A model generated the notes under the pieces. It searched no databases. It was not told the origin of the DNA and worked only from the letters and a program-made list of their open reading frames with translations. DNA of 64,000 nucleotides, from NCBI RefSeq assembly GCF_040183065.1, contig NC_091117.1, forward strand, positions 122,098,226 through 122,162,225, given 5' to 3'. The DNA comes from Periplaneta americana (taxonomy: Eukaryota > Arthropoda > Insecta > Blattodea > Blattidae). A program made the translations under genes and the position numbers. This document shows positions 1 through 13,211 of the stretch, piece after piece (position 1 is the first letter of the stretch; every line of letters starts with the position of its first letter).

Positions 1-483
1 GCAGTATGCAAGTAGATTAATTCAATTTACAAACCTAAACAATTCATCAGTTAAGCTGTAAAAAAAATATGCAGTATGCAAGTAGATTAATTCAATTTAC
101 AAACCTAAACAATTCATCAGTTAAGCTGTAAAAAAATATGCAGTATGCAAGTAGATTAATTCAATTTACAAACCTAAATAATTCGTCAGTTAAGCTGTAA
201 AAAAATATGCAGTATGCAAGTAGATTAATTCAATTTACAAACCTAAATAATTCGTCAATTAAGCTGTACAAAAATATGCAGTATGCAAGTAGATTAATTC
301 AATTTACAAACCTAAATAATTCGTCAGTTAAGCTGTACAAAAATATGCAGTATGCAAGTAGATTAATTCAATTTACAAACCTAAATAATTCGTCAGTTAA
401 GCTGTAAAAAAATATGCAGTATGCAAGTAGATTAATTCAATTTACAAACCTAAATAATTCGTCAGTTGAACTATACAAAAGTG
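1..483. repeat. 69-bp tandem satellite array
   Basis: Seven head-to-tail units begin at 1, 71, 140, 209, 278, 347 and 416, so the period is 69 bp (70 in the first). Each unit starts near GCAGTATGCAAGTAG and ends in an A-run. Units differ by a few substitutions. The array runs off the left edge, so its full size is unknown. The open frame through several units is a by-product of the period being divisible by three, not a gene. Confidence 0.95.
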
Positions 484-492
484 TAGGCTATA

Positions 493-1058
493 ATAGTCCA
501 CCGTTGTAACTGAGCGGTCCCGGGTTCGATCCCCGGTCGGGACGAGTTGCCTGTGAGGTTTTTTCGTTTTTTTTTTTTTTCCCCTCACTCCTATGGATGA
601 AAATCAGGTAACTTTATCAGGCGATTGGAACCCCACTCATCTTCGCCACTTCCTTTCCTCCCCTGTCATCCTTTCATTCATCATCCCGTTACTTCTTCTG
701 GTTTTCAGATCGCTCTACAGGCGGCCCTCCGAAGCTGCTGGCTCTCTCGACCGGCCTCCGTGGGTTATATTCATGCGATGATGGATAGCTTCTGCAACGG
801 AACCCGGGGCAGATCTTCTCGGGGGAGAACTTCAGCCTCGGACTGTTAAGGGAGCCTTGGGGGAGGGTTGCCGTAGCAGGAGTGGTACATGGACTGTGTT
901 GGCTGTAGGGACCGGTCGTTAAGGGGGTCAAGTGGTTAGGTCGATGCGCGTAGAAAATCGGTGGGCACGCAACTCATCCCATATAGGGGATGTACAATAG
1001 ACCTCAGGTCGTAGTGCGTGGGATGTTCCCTACCTCCCTCCTAACAATTAAAAAAAAA
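493..1058 (+). mobile_element. tRNA-derived SINE inserted in the satellite
   Basis: The 5' end is tRNA-like, with a B-box-type GGTTCGATC at 523-531 set in a GC-rich stem. A long GC-rich body follows and ends in an A-run at about 1048-1058. The 9-bp direct repeat TAGGCTATA flanks it exactly (484-492 and 1059-1067), and satellite-like sequence continues on both sides. This is a retroposed insertion into the array. The short ORFs inside it are non-coding by-products. Confidence 0.85.
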
Positions 1059-1170
1059 TAGGCTATAGTGCATAGCAAGCAGATTATTTCAATTTGCAAG
1101 CATAAACAATTCAATCAATTGAGCTATACAGAAATATACAATACGTAGCAAGCAGATCTAGAATCATCTA
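1059..1170. repeat. Diverged satellite units right of the SINE
   Basis: One and a half degraded units of the 69-bp satellite resume here (GCATAGCAAGCAG..., then TACGTAGCAAGCAG...). They are much more diverged than those at 1-483, so this is probably the old edge of the array. Confidence 0.7.
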
Positions 1171-2152
1171 ATCAATAAGTATACCAGTAATGTAATTGCT
1201 CAAAAATATTCTCAGGCGACCATCTGTGTTTTCTCATTATTGCATATTATCATACAAGAAATGCCATATAAAATAGATTACGTTAACACACTTATAGAAT
1301 AATATTATTTATAATACAAAAATTGATTTAAAAAGGTGAACGCAATTATTTTTGTTATGTTATAACTTCATTATGAAGTCATTGCCTATTACTTATTTGA
1401 ACGTGTGTTAGTTCAGCTGAATGGAATATTGCAAGAGTTTAGTTGAGTATGGTTTGCGATTTCATTGCTTTGTTCATTTCAAGGCAATCTTCCTTTAAAA
1501 GAGGAAAGAAAATACATATTTAAGATTTTTTGAAGGGTGATATTTCATCCATGAAAGCTGTCATTGATCGTGTGTAGTGGAATACTGGATATTTTATTTC
1601 TTTCTAACTGAGATTGTCTTAGGTCTATGCCTCAGTTTCAAGCTAGGATACACAATGAACATCCAATTTTCCCTCCTGCACCTTTAATTTCTCTCTCAAT
1701 AATAGCATGAATTAGTAAACTCAAATTAATGCTTAGATATATAAAACTTCCCAACATTGAAATTTATTAAATTAAATGAATGCTTTGGAGCAGTATTTCT
1801 TGTATTGTAAGAACAAATGACAAAAGTTTCAACAGCATTAACAAATATTATGATATCAAAGTCCATCATAGTTTACTCAACAGCTAAGACTAATATAACA
1901 GTCTTTTAAGCGAGTCATAGGTTTGAATCCAGCACAGTACGTGGATTTTTTATGAATATGATGTCCTGTGTTTTCTTAGATTGAGGTCTGATGGTTTTTG
2001 GACACTGTGTCATGATATTTTTACTGTGTGGCAGTTTGTTTAAAAGTTCAGACGTAAGCTACATTTTAAGGTCCTCCAAACAATATCAGCATCATTGAGT
2101 ACAATGTTATAACATAACTAAATCTACTTATTTTTAATTTGTGTTTGAACAG
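1171..2152. other. Intronic sequence without identified features
   Basis: AT-rich sequence leading to the acceptor of the first visible SLC22 exon. I see no ORF, repeat structure or RNA gene that I can support. Confidence 0.5.
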
Positions 2153-2306
2153 GTTACTTCCAGAATCAGTGAGATGGCTCCTGACTATGGGAAAGATAGA
2201 GGAAGCCCGAAACACGATTATTAAAGCTGCAAAACGAAATGGAGTTAAACTATCAGAAGAAACTCTGAACAAGTTCGAAATGAACTCCTTGTGCGAACAT
2301 AAATCT
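2153..2306 (+). CDS. SLC22-like gene, exon 1 of those visible
   Basis: Acceptor TTGAACAG, donor TCT|GTAAGT. Starts on the third base of a codon and ends in phase 0. Encodes the conserved LPESVRWLL motif that follows TM6, then an EEARNTI helix of the cytoplasmic loop. Confidence 0.9.
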
Positions 2307-5300
2307 GTAAGTTTGGATTGCATTGTATCGAGTAGCTAAAATTGAAGCAACGAGTTCAAAAAACATTTAGGTCAATTTGTTTAAGCTTTGTAAAAAATAA
2401 AAAAAAATTGTCTCTGGCCATCTAAATTATTGTTTTAACATATAATCTTACCTGGTTAAATTAAAGAACAAAACAAATTACTATGCTAATTTACAAAGCT
2501 GTGACAATTTTGTAAATATCTAAAAAAAATCTGTTCAAAGTTTTAAAAAGTGAATGGTTATGAACTCATGTAATGAAATAATTTTCTAAGCAACCGTTTT
2601 ATTTAAAAAATATCAAAATTTCAATATGTCTTTCTACAAGTATGTCTGGGTGGGTAAACATATGTCAAAATAATAATAATATACAAAATACAGAGTACAG
2701 TTATAGACTACCAAAATTTTGCACACTGTACAGTCTTAGAAAAGAGTTTTGTCGCACAGATACTTGTAAGTCCCAGAAAGGAGCCAGTGCGCATGATCAG
2801 AGGACGAGCGACATTGTTCACAAGAGAACGACTAGTTAAGGTAATATAATTAGTTTCGGAATGTAGGCTTTCACGGCCGGCGTTATAGGGATCGATGTTA
2901 TCCGGGCTGAAGGGCCGTGGTCTGTTGGCGCTATTGCTACCATACGTTTCGTCTGCTGCTCCGGCAGACATCGTCAGTGGTGTGGCACACGGGAGCGCAA
3001 AGATCTCCTTAGCGTGCTGGAAACGACTTGGACTGTGGCTGGTTGCCTTGCTGTATTTAAGGCCACGATCCATCCCGACCTTAAAGTTTTAACGATAAGT
3101 TTTCTTAAAATAAGATGCTAGGAAGGTTTTCTATTCGGACGCGGTGCAGGGATTTGAATTGGGCGAATTTAACGCTAGGGACTTGAACGATTATGAAAAA
3201 ATACATGAAAACCGATTCCTTAAAATCGAATACTTGAATGGTTCCCTAGCTCATTGGATTACAAACCAAACGAAGGAGCGTGGCCACTAATTGTTATTCT
3301 ACGTATCATGTTGAGATCTTTATGGCCATTGCCTGCGTTGTATCTGAGGATAGTCAAACTTCGGTCACTTTGATTTCCAAAATCAACGGACTTACGTTTG
3401 GTTTTATTTGGAGTGTGATGATGTGACCAAAGTGTTATTTATCATTAAGGAGATTCATATTCCTTAAGGAGATTCAAGAATAACTTAAAAAGTTGTGTAT
3501 AAAGAACAAATTAAAATTAAGGTGACATTTAACATTTAATTTTTTAAGGTGACATGTATTTATTTAGCCTGACGAATTACTCCCTTGGTTTGAATTGTAA
3601 ATTATTTAAAAAAAAAGGTGTAAGTGGGTCTTAGACTAGAAATGTTTAGCTTAAATGTAGTTTTGTTTATAAGTATGCATAAGGGTGTAATTATTTGTCT
3701 TATTTGAATTGTTGTATCAGTGAAGCGAGGTGAGTCAGTGAAGTTATGGTATTTACAGTGCAGTGAATAGTTCCGATCAGTAATAATTTATAGCGTCAAT
3801 GAAATGTGTTCTATAGTGTCAGTGAAATGTGTTACAGAGTGTCAGTGAAATGCGTCATAGTGCCACTACAGTAAGTGAGATGAGAGTAAAGTGAAAGACT
3901 ATGGAAACGTATACATGTACGGCCTATACATACTGTATGTAGGTTGTATTGTAAAATTAGGTTAGTTTATGTTTTATTATTAATTGTAATCATTGTGTTA
4001 TTGTGTATTGTTTATATTGTGTATACCACTGCCACGGGGTGCTTGTCCACTTGCAGTGTAAATAAATACATACCAAGATGTTATCTCACACAATATTACT
4101 TTCCAAAACAGCCATACATTACGAATAAGTTATGTAGGGCAACCGAAATCTGTTCCGCTAATTTCTTTTAGTAATTTAGGAAATCGTATAAATATATTTT
4201 GAGTAAATAGTCATTCTGTCTGGCATTAATGTTAGCTAAGACCAATTAATTTTAGTAAAAATATTAATAGTTCATGTGCATAATTCTCTGCCGAATTGAC
4301 TTGTAAATACTAAATGTGAACAAAATCCGTCCAATACTTGAGGAGAAATCACAGTGCACAAACGGGAAGACGGTTAGATAGTCAGACAATGTGAAAAAAT
4401 CAGATGCTTAAACACACATATTTTACAGAAAACCTTGAAATATATTTTTGCAGCATTACAGTAGATTTTATTTTAATTAGGTACTTCGTATATTGTCAGT
4501 AAACATTCTAATTTCCTGAATGGTTCTCAGAAGAAATAAAAAATATAGAATCTTTAAATTTTCGTATATGAATGTATTTATTTACACTGCAAGTGGGCAA
4601 ACAACCGGAGGCAGTTGTACACACAATAAAAACAATACACAATAAAATTACAAATACACAATAAAATTACAAGCACAATAAAATTACAAAGCCAATAAAA
4701 TTACAATACACAATAATTACAATAAATAATACATAAAATAACCTAATTAATAGGTTAACCTAATTTTACATTACAACCTACATATGTATAGGTTCTACGT
4801 AAGTTTCACATTGGTACTGATAATAATCTTTCACTTTACTCTCATCTCACTCATTGTACTGGCATTCACTATAGAACACATTTCATTGACGCTATAAATT
4901 ATCACTGATCGAAATTATTCACTGCACTGTAAAACCATAACTTCACTGACTCACCACGCTTCATTGATACAACAGTTCAAAAAAGACAAACAAATTAAAC
5001 CCTTATTCATACTTATAAACAGAACTACATTTAAACTATACATTTCTATAGATAAATACAATATAATATTTGTTACTCAGTCAAATGACAAATCAATGTA
5101 AAATAATGGCTTATATTATATGGTCATTAAGTTTTATACACATAAATTACATATTGCAAACGTTTTCGCCCATTCAGGCATCTTCAGGCACAATATACAA
5201 TATCTCAATATCAAACTGTATAGTCATTTCATTGGTGGTAGATAAACTGTTTCAAATTAATGATGTACAACATCTCCATAATTAAAATATAATATTACAG

Positions 5301-8300
5301 GTCATAAAATTAAAATAATGTTAAACTTAGAAACAATGTAGTGTTATGATTTAAACTTCATAATATTCTGTGAAACTCTTATTCAGTATATAAAAATATA
5401 TTATGAAGTTTAAATCATAACACTACATTGTTTCTAATTTTAACATTATTTTAATTTTATGACCTGTAATATTACATTTTAATTATGGAGATGATGTGCA
5501 TCATTAATTTTAAACAGTTTATCTACCACCAATGAAATGACTATACAGTTTGATATTGAGATATTGTATAATTGTGCCTGAAGATGCCTGAATGGGCGAA
5601 AACGTTTGCAATATGTAATTTATGTGTATAAAACTTAATGACCATATAATATAAGCCATTATTTTACATTGATTTGTCATTTGACTGAGTAACAAATATT
5701 ATATTGTATTTATCTATATTAACTGACAATCTGAACAATTTTCATCATGCTCTTTAAGTTAAACATTTCTAGTCTAAGACCCTCTTACAAGCTAGTTTTT
5801 AAATAGTTTACAATTCAAACCAAGGGAATAACTCGCCAGACTAAGTAAATACATGTCACCTTAATTTTAATTTACACTTTATACGCAACTTTTTAAGTTA
5901 TTCTTGAATCTCCCTAAGGAAGAACAGCCCTCAAAGACCGCTGCAGGTAGGTCATTCCAATCTTTATAGCTCGATTTAAAAATGAGAACTTACTTACATC
6001 CGTTCTATATTATTACTTCTAATTGTCTGTGGACTAATTAAAGATAATATACGAATCAGATTTTCTGTAGGAGCTATCTATGATCACAGGCTGTAATCAC
6101 GATTAGTGCACAAATATTTGCTTTTCGTCATTGTGGCCTGGCGTCGTTTAAAGGAGTTTAATACTGTAAGGTGAAAAATGACCAAAAACAAAATAGGTGC
6201 TTGGATAAAACTACGACAGAATTTAGACATTTGATTAGTATCTGTTTTCGTTTCAGTTTCATGATGTGTCGGATGAAGAAGAAGAAAAGTCTGCCAAGGA
6301 AATTCTGAAACAGGTCATGCGTTCTAAGATACTACTTCTGAGAGTTGTCAACTGTTCATTTTGTTGGTGAGTATAAAATTAAAAAATTTACAAAAAGGAT
6401 CATTGTCCTCTTACTATGTTTTCTCTTCAGCGGATCGATTGCAAATTAGACCTCACTCAATTGTTTTCGTATTTTTTAGTTCACATATCTATCCTCTTTA
6501 TCCCAGTTTCTTCTTAATCTGTTCTATATATTCACAGTCTGCCAATGGATCTTTTCTCCTTATGATTAACAATCAACATTCTTACTAATACGGTCTATTT
6601 CTGTATTAGTTCACATATCCAAACCATTTCATTCCATCATATTTGTTAGTGTTAAGGTAGTTTTTCAATATTAAAAGGGTCTAGATACACTTAAAATCGT
6701 ATTAGGTCCGTTCTTATTTCTCCCAACATATTTGTCATAAATTTTTATTTTATTTGTCCGAAGTCTACATATTTATACAGAGTATTCAATAAGGATTACA
6801 GTACATAGGCCTATTTGACAAAAGGTAGTATTTACCAAAATGCAAATTAATTTAAAAAGCTTTTACATAAATCCAATAGAACAATTTTCTGGAAATTACA
6901 GACGATTTTTTTATCAATCAGTAGTTTAGGGTAAATTAGGGTCTGTTGGACAGCCGGGCATGTTGGACACTTTGTACTTTAACGTGTTACCTCGCCACTT
7001 GTGGGCACCACATTCTGCTAGAAGTCAATGATGGACGTAGCCAAGAGTGAGGCTACTTCCGTCATTGACTTCTAGCAGAATGTAATACCCACAAGTGGCG
7101 AGGTAACACGTTAAAGTACAAAGTGTCCAACATGCCCCACTGTCCAACAGACCCTAATTTACCCTATCAGTAATATGACGCTAAGTACAATATATCGAAC
7201 GTAAAAGACAAAAACTCTCACATTTTTTTTACAGTTTATAATTGGCCCGCACGGTCACCTGATCTTAATTCTTTAGATATTTGGCTGTGACGATGTAAAA
7301 ATCTACGGTATATTCAACGCCAATCAATGACTAGGAATCACTACGTCAAGGGAATGTGAATGTCTGTCAGCAGATTCGTGGGAAACCATGAATTCTTGAA
7401 GGAACGCGAGCTTCTCTGCTGCAAAGACTTGAACAGATCATAATAAACACATGCCACTTTCGACATACAATAATTATTGATACCATAAATTAATGTGCTT
7501 CATGTAAAATGACCAGTAAATTCATTGTTCAAAAGCATAACAGTAAAGCACATTTGATCATATGCCTACTTAGTCCCTTTCCTTGGGAATATCTAACGAT
7601 GTTTCATAATTATTGCCACAAGGGTAGCAACACAATGAACCACGGGCCCAGTGTTTGAAGATAGATAATTATGATTATGACGATGATGGTGAAGACTGAT
7701 GAATTAATTCAATTATTAATTGTGCGGAGTATGTGACTGAAAGCACATAAAGTACGACTGTTGTATTCTACTAAGAATTGTGTCAATTAATGTGCTATTT
7801 TGAGATTTAATTTTAAATGTTACACATTTAAATTTATGCTCAATATTTAGGGAAGTATATTGTTACAAGAAAGTCTGCGTGAAATTGAAATAAGAATTCA
7901 TATTCAAAAGAATGTCCTGTGTTTTATGTCATTTCTTGTGACAGTGACTTCATCTCTTTTAGACTTAAAATACCCTTAAGACAGAGATTTTGTCCATTTC
8001 CTCTACCTAACCTTAGGAGAACATATGGCGAGACTTTCATGACGAAGTGTTCGTCGATAAAGACTAGAATCCGGATAACGACTTATCCCGTTGTTGCCTT
8101 AACGGGACAGCATGAATATTAAAGAAGAAAACTGAAAATGGTCTCCAACAATTGGGTTTGTATATTTGTCTCTTTCTTCCTCCTCCCCTCTTTCTCTTAG
8201 ACTTTGTAATTCTGCCAACTGCCATATTACATATTGGTAACATATATAGACCAATAACATGCTTGCGCAACTAACCCGAGTGAGGGGAACAGCTTAAATC

Positions 8301-11300
8301 CCCCCCCCCCATCTATCGCTGTGACGTAATGAAACATCTGCTACTAATTTCCTCTCACTCGGGTGAGTTGCGCAAGCATGCTATAGTCAGTAGTGGAAAG
8401 TAGAACATCCCCCTCTCGGCCTGTCCCTCACTGTACTCATATTACGTCACTTCAACGTCATACTAACGTCATGGACGACAGTAATGGGAGACATTACGTC
8501 ACAGCTTAGTCACACCTGCACGTCCATGGCCTATAGTATTACGCAGCCTACAACAGTAGCTTTCCGAGCAGCAGCCTTCCATTCACACAATTATTAAGCT
8601 ACCAAGTCAGTTGAATGATTACGAATTAAATTCAGTCATTAAAATGTTTGCTAAAATGACTTCACAACGCGGAAGGAGAGAGATGAAATGTAAAGTTGTC
8701 TTTTAGTTATAAGATGTGTACGGAAGAGAGAAAAAAAAAAAGCAAAAACCCAGTAGGGCGGTAAAATGAAATTTAAACTAACCTGAAGTGAGTAGAGCGT
8801 ATAATAAAACTACGATTGTTTTAAGCCAAAAAAACTTAATTCAAAGAAACTGAAACTAACCTAGAAAAACACAACTATCCTAAACAATTGAAAAATATGC
8901 CAAAAACTAAAACTAGCATCAGAAAACTAAACCTAAGGTAAAGAAACACAAAATAATGTAAACGAACTTAAACTATCCCAAGAAAACCAAACACAACCTA
9001 AATAATATGATTAAGGAACCAGGATTAACGTTAAATATTAGGTTTTGTCTACTAAAACAACTATTCCACGGCATTAGAATTAAACTTTTATTGAAAGTAT
9101 GTGCGTAGTACTGCACTCAAAGTAGCCTAATTATGTTAGTCTTTCTTCGTTTGGGTACATTATTTCTAGATTGGGAATTATCTTTCTCTTCACGTTTTCT
9201 TTTTCTATGAAGTCTCATACATTCTGCGCGACAGCTTACTGTAGGCATTTGTGTATCTGTGCATGACGTCACACGCTTGCAGTTAAGGTTATAGCGTCAT
9301 GCTCTCAGCATAGTAGCTGCTTAAGTTAAACAAAAATGGTACTAACTTGTAAATTGTAAGAAATACGAGTACATCAAAGAGGATTGCATTTTTAAAAGGT
9401 CGCATTTATTAACGCATTTCACTCGCAATGTCTCGCGCCATCTTTTACGATTTGGCCATAGCAAATAGTTGAACGTCTGTGAAATTAGGAAAAGTATTAC
9501 ATTTTTTTTGGATTATTGTTTAAACAATGGAAAAATTTTATTTTGGGGATAAAATGAACATCATTTTTGGATAGCCTCTTTAATTTAAATACAACATGTC
9601 TCTTTGAATACCTTACTATTTAATAAATTATTAGCAGCCAAAGACGGAGTTCCGTTAGTGTAAAGACCATTCGTTATTCCATGAAACCAAATGCATGCGT
9701 GTACTGTAGCTTATGGTAACAACCTTATTGTGAGGGTAAGTGATCCATCTAGCTATAAGTAGCTACAAGTGGATGAGTAGCGAGGGAGGGAACTTCCCAG
9801 TCCACTTTCTTCTTCCCCTCACGCATAGGTAGGTTTCACGAAATAACGAATGGCTTATACGCGAAACTCTGCCCATTTCATCCTAGTGACCCTCAAGTTA
9901 TAACGTTAGTTCACATTTAATATGTATAAATTATCTAAGAAACTACTAAAATTAACCCGAAGACACTAGAAATAACATAAAGAAATCAAACCTAACATAA
10001 ACAAGAAATACTAAAAGAAACAACTTATGGAAATTAAAAGTAGCATAAACAAACAAAAGTTAGAATGTAATTTTATTAAATAAACAGAAGTTAACCTAAA
10101 CAAACCATTCTCATAGTAATATGTTTATATCGTAGCTCTGCAGAATCCCATGCGGTGCGAGCTCATATGTGTATTCGTCACGAGCAACTGCAGATGAATG
10201 CAAGAAACGGCATAAGTCTTCATCCGGATTCTATGCTTTACCCTGCATATGGTATGTACCATAGACGACATAAGAAATTACATTGAAACTACTGCGCGAT
10301 TTTTGAACTCACGCCCATAGCTTACACGCCAAATTTAAGGTACGTCCTAGTCGTTTAATGCAATACGACCGGCATACCATTAATGTTCATGTTTTTTCTT
10401 CAGAGCTTGTCATTTCTCACTTTGGTTTTGTAACTCTTGAAGGGCTACCATCACATTCGTCTTCTTCGGCTTGTCTCTGACTTCGGTGTCGGTGGGAGGC
10501 AACAAATTCACAAGCTTCACTTTGGCGGCCCTCATCGAGCTTCCCGCTTATGCAGTATTCTTCTTCACCATGGACAGATTCGGCAGAAAGGCTACCCTCT
10601 GCGTTTCCCTCGTTGTCTCCGGCATTAGCTGCATTTCATTCGCCTTTGTACCTACAGGTGAGAGATATTTTTTTAACTTTTATTGAGTGAAATATTTTTT
10701 TCATAATTTTAATGATTTAGTATGTAAGTAATTTTAAAATGAATTGCAGACTTCAGTAAAATTTGAACAAATAATGTACTCTAGTTTCATATACTGCATG
10801 TAAAATTATTAATATCACATATTTAGGACTATCTTGGGGAAACGGAGAAATCTTTGTATAGAAATTGTTTGGATACAATTATAAGATCATTCAAAATTCA
10901 CTTCAAACGTTAAAGCGATATAAATATTATAATATTTGAGATAGAAAGAAAAAAACATCACTAAGTTTGGGCAAACAATGGCATTTGGCTTTATAAACAT
11001 AGGGAATATGTACGCCGTTCTCTTGTTCAACATACACCATTCTTTTTGAGACACGGTCAGCATTTTGCAATATTTTGAAATATTTCCAATTTCTTGCGCG
11101 ATATCATCTTTTAGTTGCTGCATGATTGCTGAGTGTGCCAAGAAACTCGTTCTTCAAAATAGCCCCACAACCAAAATTTGGACGGTTTGATGGAGATCAT
11201 AGAGGCCATATTGTTGGAAAATACCAACAATTGACACGATTGCGAGAGATCCGTGTGTTGCAGGGGTGTAGATATGAGTGGTGCGCCATGTTGCATGAAG

Positions 11301-12269
11301 ATTATAATTCTCATTTTTCGTGATTCCTCAGTCCAGGCGTGACAAAGTTCTGTAGTATACTGCAGTAAAGTTTCAGTACCGGTAGGGCCTACCTGTTTAC
11401 TGTGGCAGCCTCCATTATTCCATTATTGTCTTCTTCGAAGGAACACGGACCAATGAATTACTAAGCGAGGCCACTGGCTTCCAAATCATGAAGACCTTGC
11501 TGAATTAAAACCTGGAGTAATTTTCATACAAAATTATGCAATTACGTATGTTATGTCAAATGTTAAGAAAGAAGTGTGTTTTGTCTGTTCAGAAAACTCA
11601 GTCCAGCCAATGATAAACATGTTAAGTCGAATCTCTGTTAGCCCAAATGAAGTGGAAAGATATTTTTTCTGTTTCCTATATTCTTTGAGTGCGAAAACTG
11701 GTTTTAGTTTATATGAGTACAAACAGTGGTTTAATTGGTCCGGAACGCACCGGATCACGTCCCGGTAAATAAAATTGTGTGCAGTCAGAAACATGACGAT
11801 ATCTAACTTCACATCCTCTACGAGTTCTTATGGTGATTGCTAATTTATGAAGTGTGTTCCTGTAAACATTTTTTTCGAAATAAATCACTGGGCACAGACT
11901 AAGATTCTTCCATAGAATTCTCCAAACTGAGCTGTAACTCATTTGAAGATGTCTGGACATATTACTAATACTACTAATTATATAATACCGGTAATAATTT
12001 CTGTCAGTTTCATTATTTGTCTGAAAAATCTCACCAGCAATGACGTCACTGATTGATTACTTCTGGTCTTCTAGATTTCTTCTCATAAGCAACAGAATCA
12101 GTTCCCTCAGACTTATTGTTTAAATACCCGTAATTACGAATGGAGCATGGGCCTTCTCTTAAATTTGTTATGTGTTCTAAATTTCCCAGTCCATCGAGGA
12201 AACAGTAAGTTTGAAAAATCGAGGCGAAGTCGAGTCTTTTTATCCTCGAAGACAATAACAAAACAATAA

Positions 12270-12317
<48 letters not shown>

Positions 12318-13179
12318 CCCCTGTATATGATTTAATTACTATAGCAACCCGTCCTGTCGCCCATTTGGTCCATCTGCTTATAGATGTAGGCCCTAGTATT
12401 TCGGTATTGAAAGTCGATAATTTTGTTGAAGGTGAGTTTCTGTTATGATAAGTACATCTACATCATATTGTTGAAGAAAATGTTGTAATAAATATTTATC
12501 TCTTTAAATTCCGTTAGCGTTCCAATTTACAATATGAAGAGGATATGATCTGGACTCTTGTGTTCTATTCGTAGCTGGTAGATGGTATTGTTAAAGTGTT
12601 GAAATGTGTTCGAATTATTTCTTCCGGGGAAGAAAAGAAAGAGATGATAACTAAAAACATAGCCGTGAATTGATCAATGTTGGACTTAGAAGATTTTAAT
12701 ATGTTTATAATTTGTTTTATTTTTTGTTAAATATTTCGTGTCTGGAATTTTTTTGAAGAAATGAATTAAATCTTTTAGAAGTCCTCCAGCTGACATATCA
12801 GATGTGTTCTCTTGTGAAGCTGCAGCTGCAGCTCTTGTTTTGGCCCAAGATATTGTGGATTTTGTTTTTAAGTGTATCCGGAAAGTCATCCGAATTGTTG
12901 AGAGACGTAGGAGGTTTCTTTCTAGATAGTCGATTCTAACGGGGCAACCTGTGAAGTTAGCTGGGTGATGTTGTTTACAGTTTACACATGTGACTGGTGA
13001 AGTTGGGGACTTGGTCTAAATGTATGAAAAATGATCGCCAGCACATTTCAAACAGCGAGAATTTAGTGTGCAATATTGTGCCTGATGCAGCAGCGTAACG
13101 TTAAGGCCTGCAATGCAGGCGATCCCGGGGTTTTAAGAGGCCCCGCAAAGAAGAAGAAGAAGAAGAAGAAGAAGAAGAA

Positions 13180-13211
<32 letters not shown>

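Larger units (their letters stand above)
5047..5718. mobile_element. Nested 0.67-kb palindrome with inverted hammerhead-like motifs
   Basis: Two arms of about 320 bp are near-perfect inverted copies around a short centre at about 5365-5397. It interrupts the right arm of the larger foldback element, so it is younger. Each arm carries one hammerhead-like motif, facing opposite ways. This resembles the head-to-head pseudo-LTRs of Penelope-like elements, so I infer a relic of that class. Confidence 0.7.
3461..5920. mobile_element. 2.5-kb foldback (long inverted-repeat) element
   Basis: The left arm (3461-4070) is repeated in inverted, diverged form on the right (about 4572-5920). Both outer ends read CCTTAAGGAGATTCAAGAAT or its complement with small changes, and both inner ends share TTTACACTGCAAGTG around the spacer. 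The right arm is longer because a separate palindrome (5047-5718) sits inside it. No coding sequence is seen. The spacer 4071-4571 holds nothing recognisable. Confidence 0.75.

Noticed and set aside
207..407. 66-codon open frame in the satellite
   Set aside because: Results from a 69-bp period (23 codons) with no stop in one frame. It is a tandem repeat, not a gene.
1..483. Tandem repeats considered as a CRISPR array
   Set aside because: Units are contiguous copies with no unique spacers, and the window is clearly eukaryotic (introns, SINEs).
505..560. tRNA gene call at the SINE head (also 21400-21470 and 61745-61815)
   Set aside because: A/B-box-like sequence is present, but I could not draw a full cloverleaf, and each is followed by a SINE body, a tail and target duplications.
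2708..3073. 121-codon minus ORF over the GC-rich repeat
   Set aside because: It crosses the hammerhead-like region and the repeat border. No protein motif.
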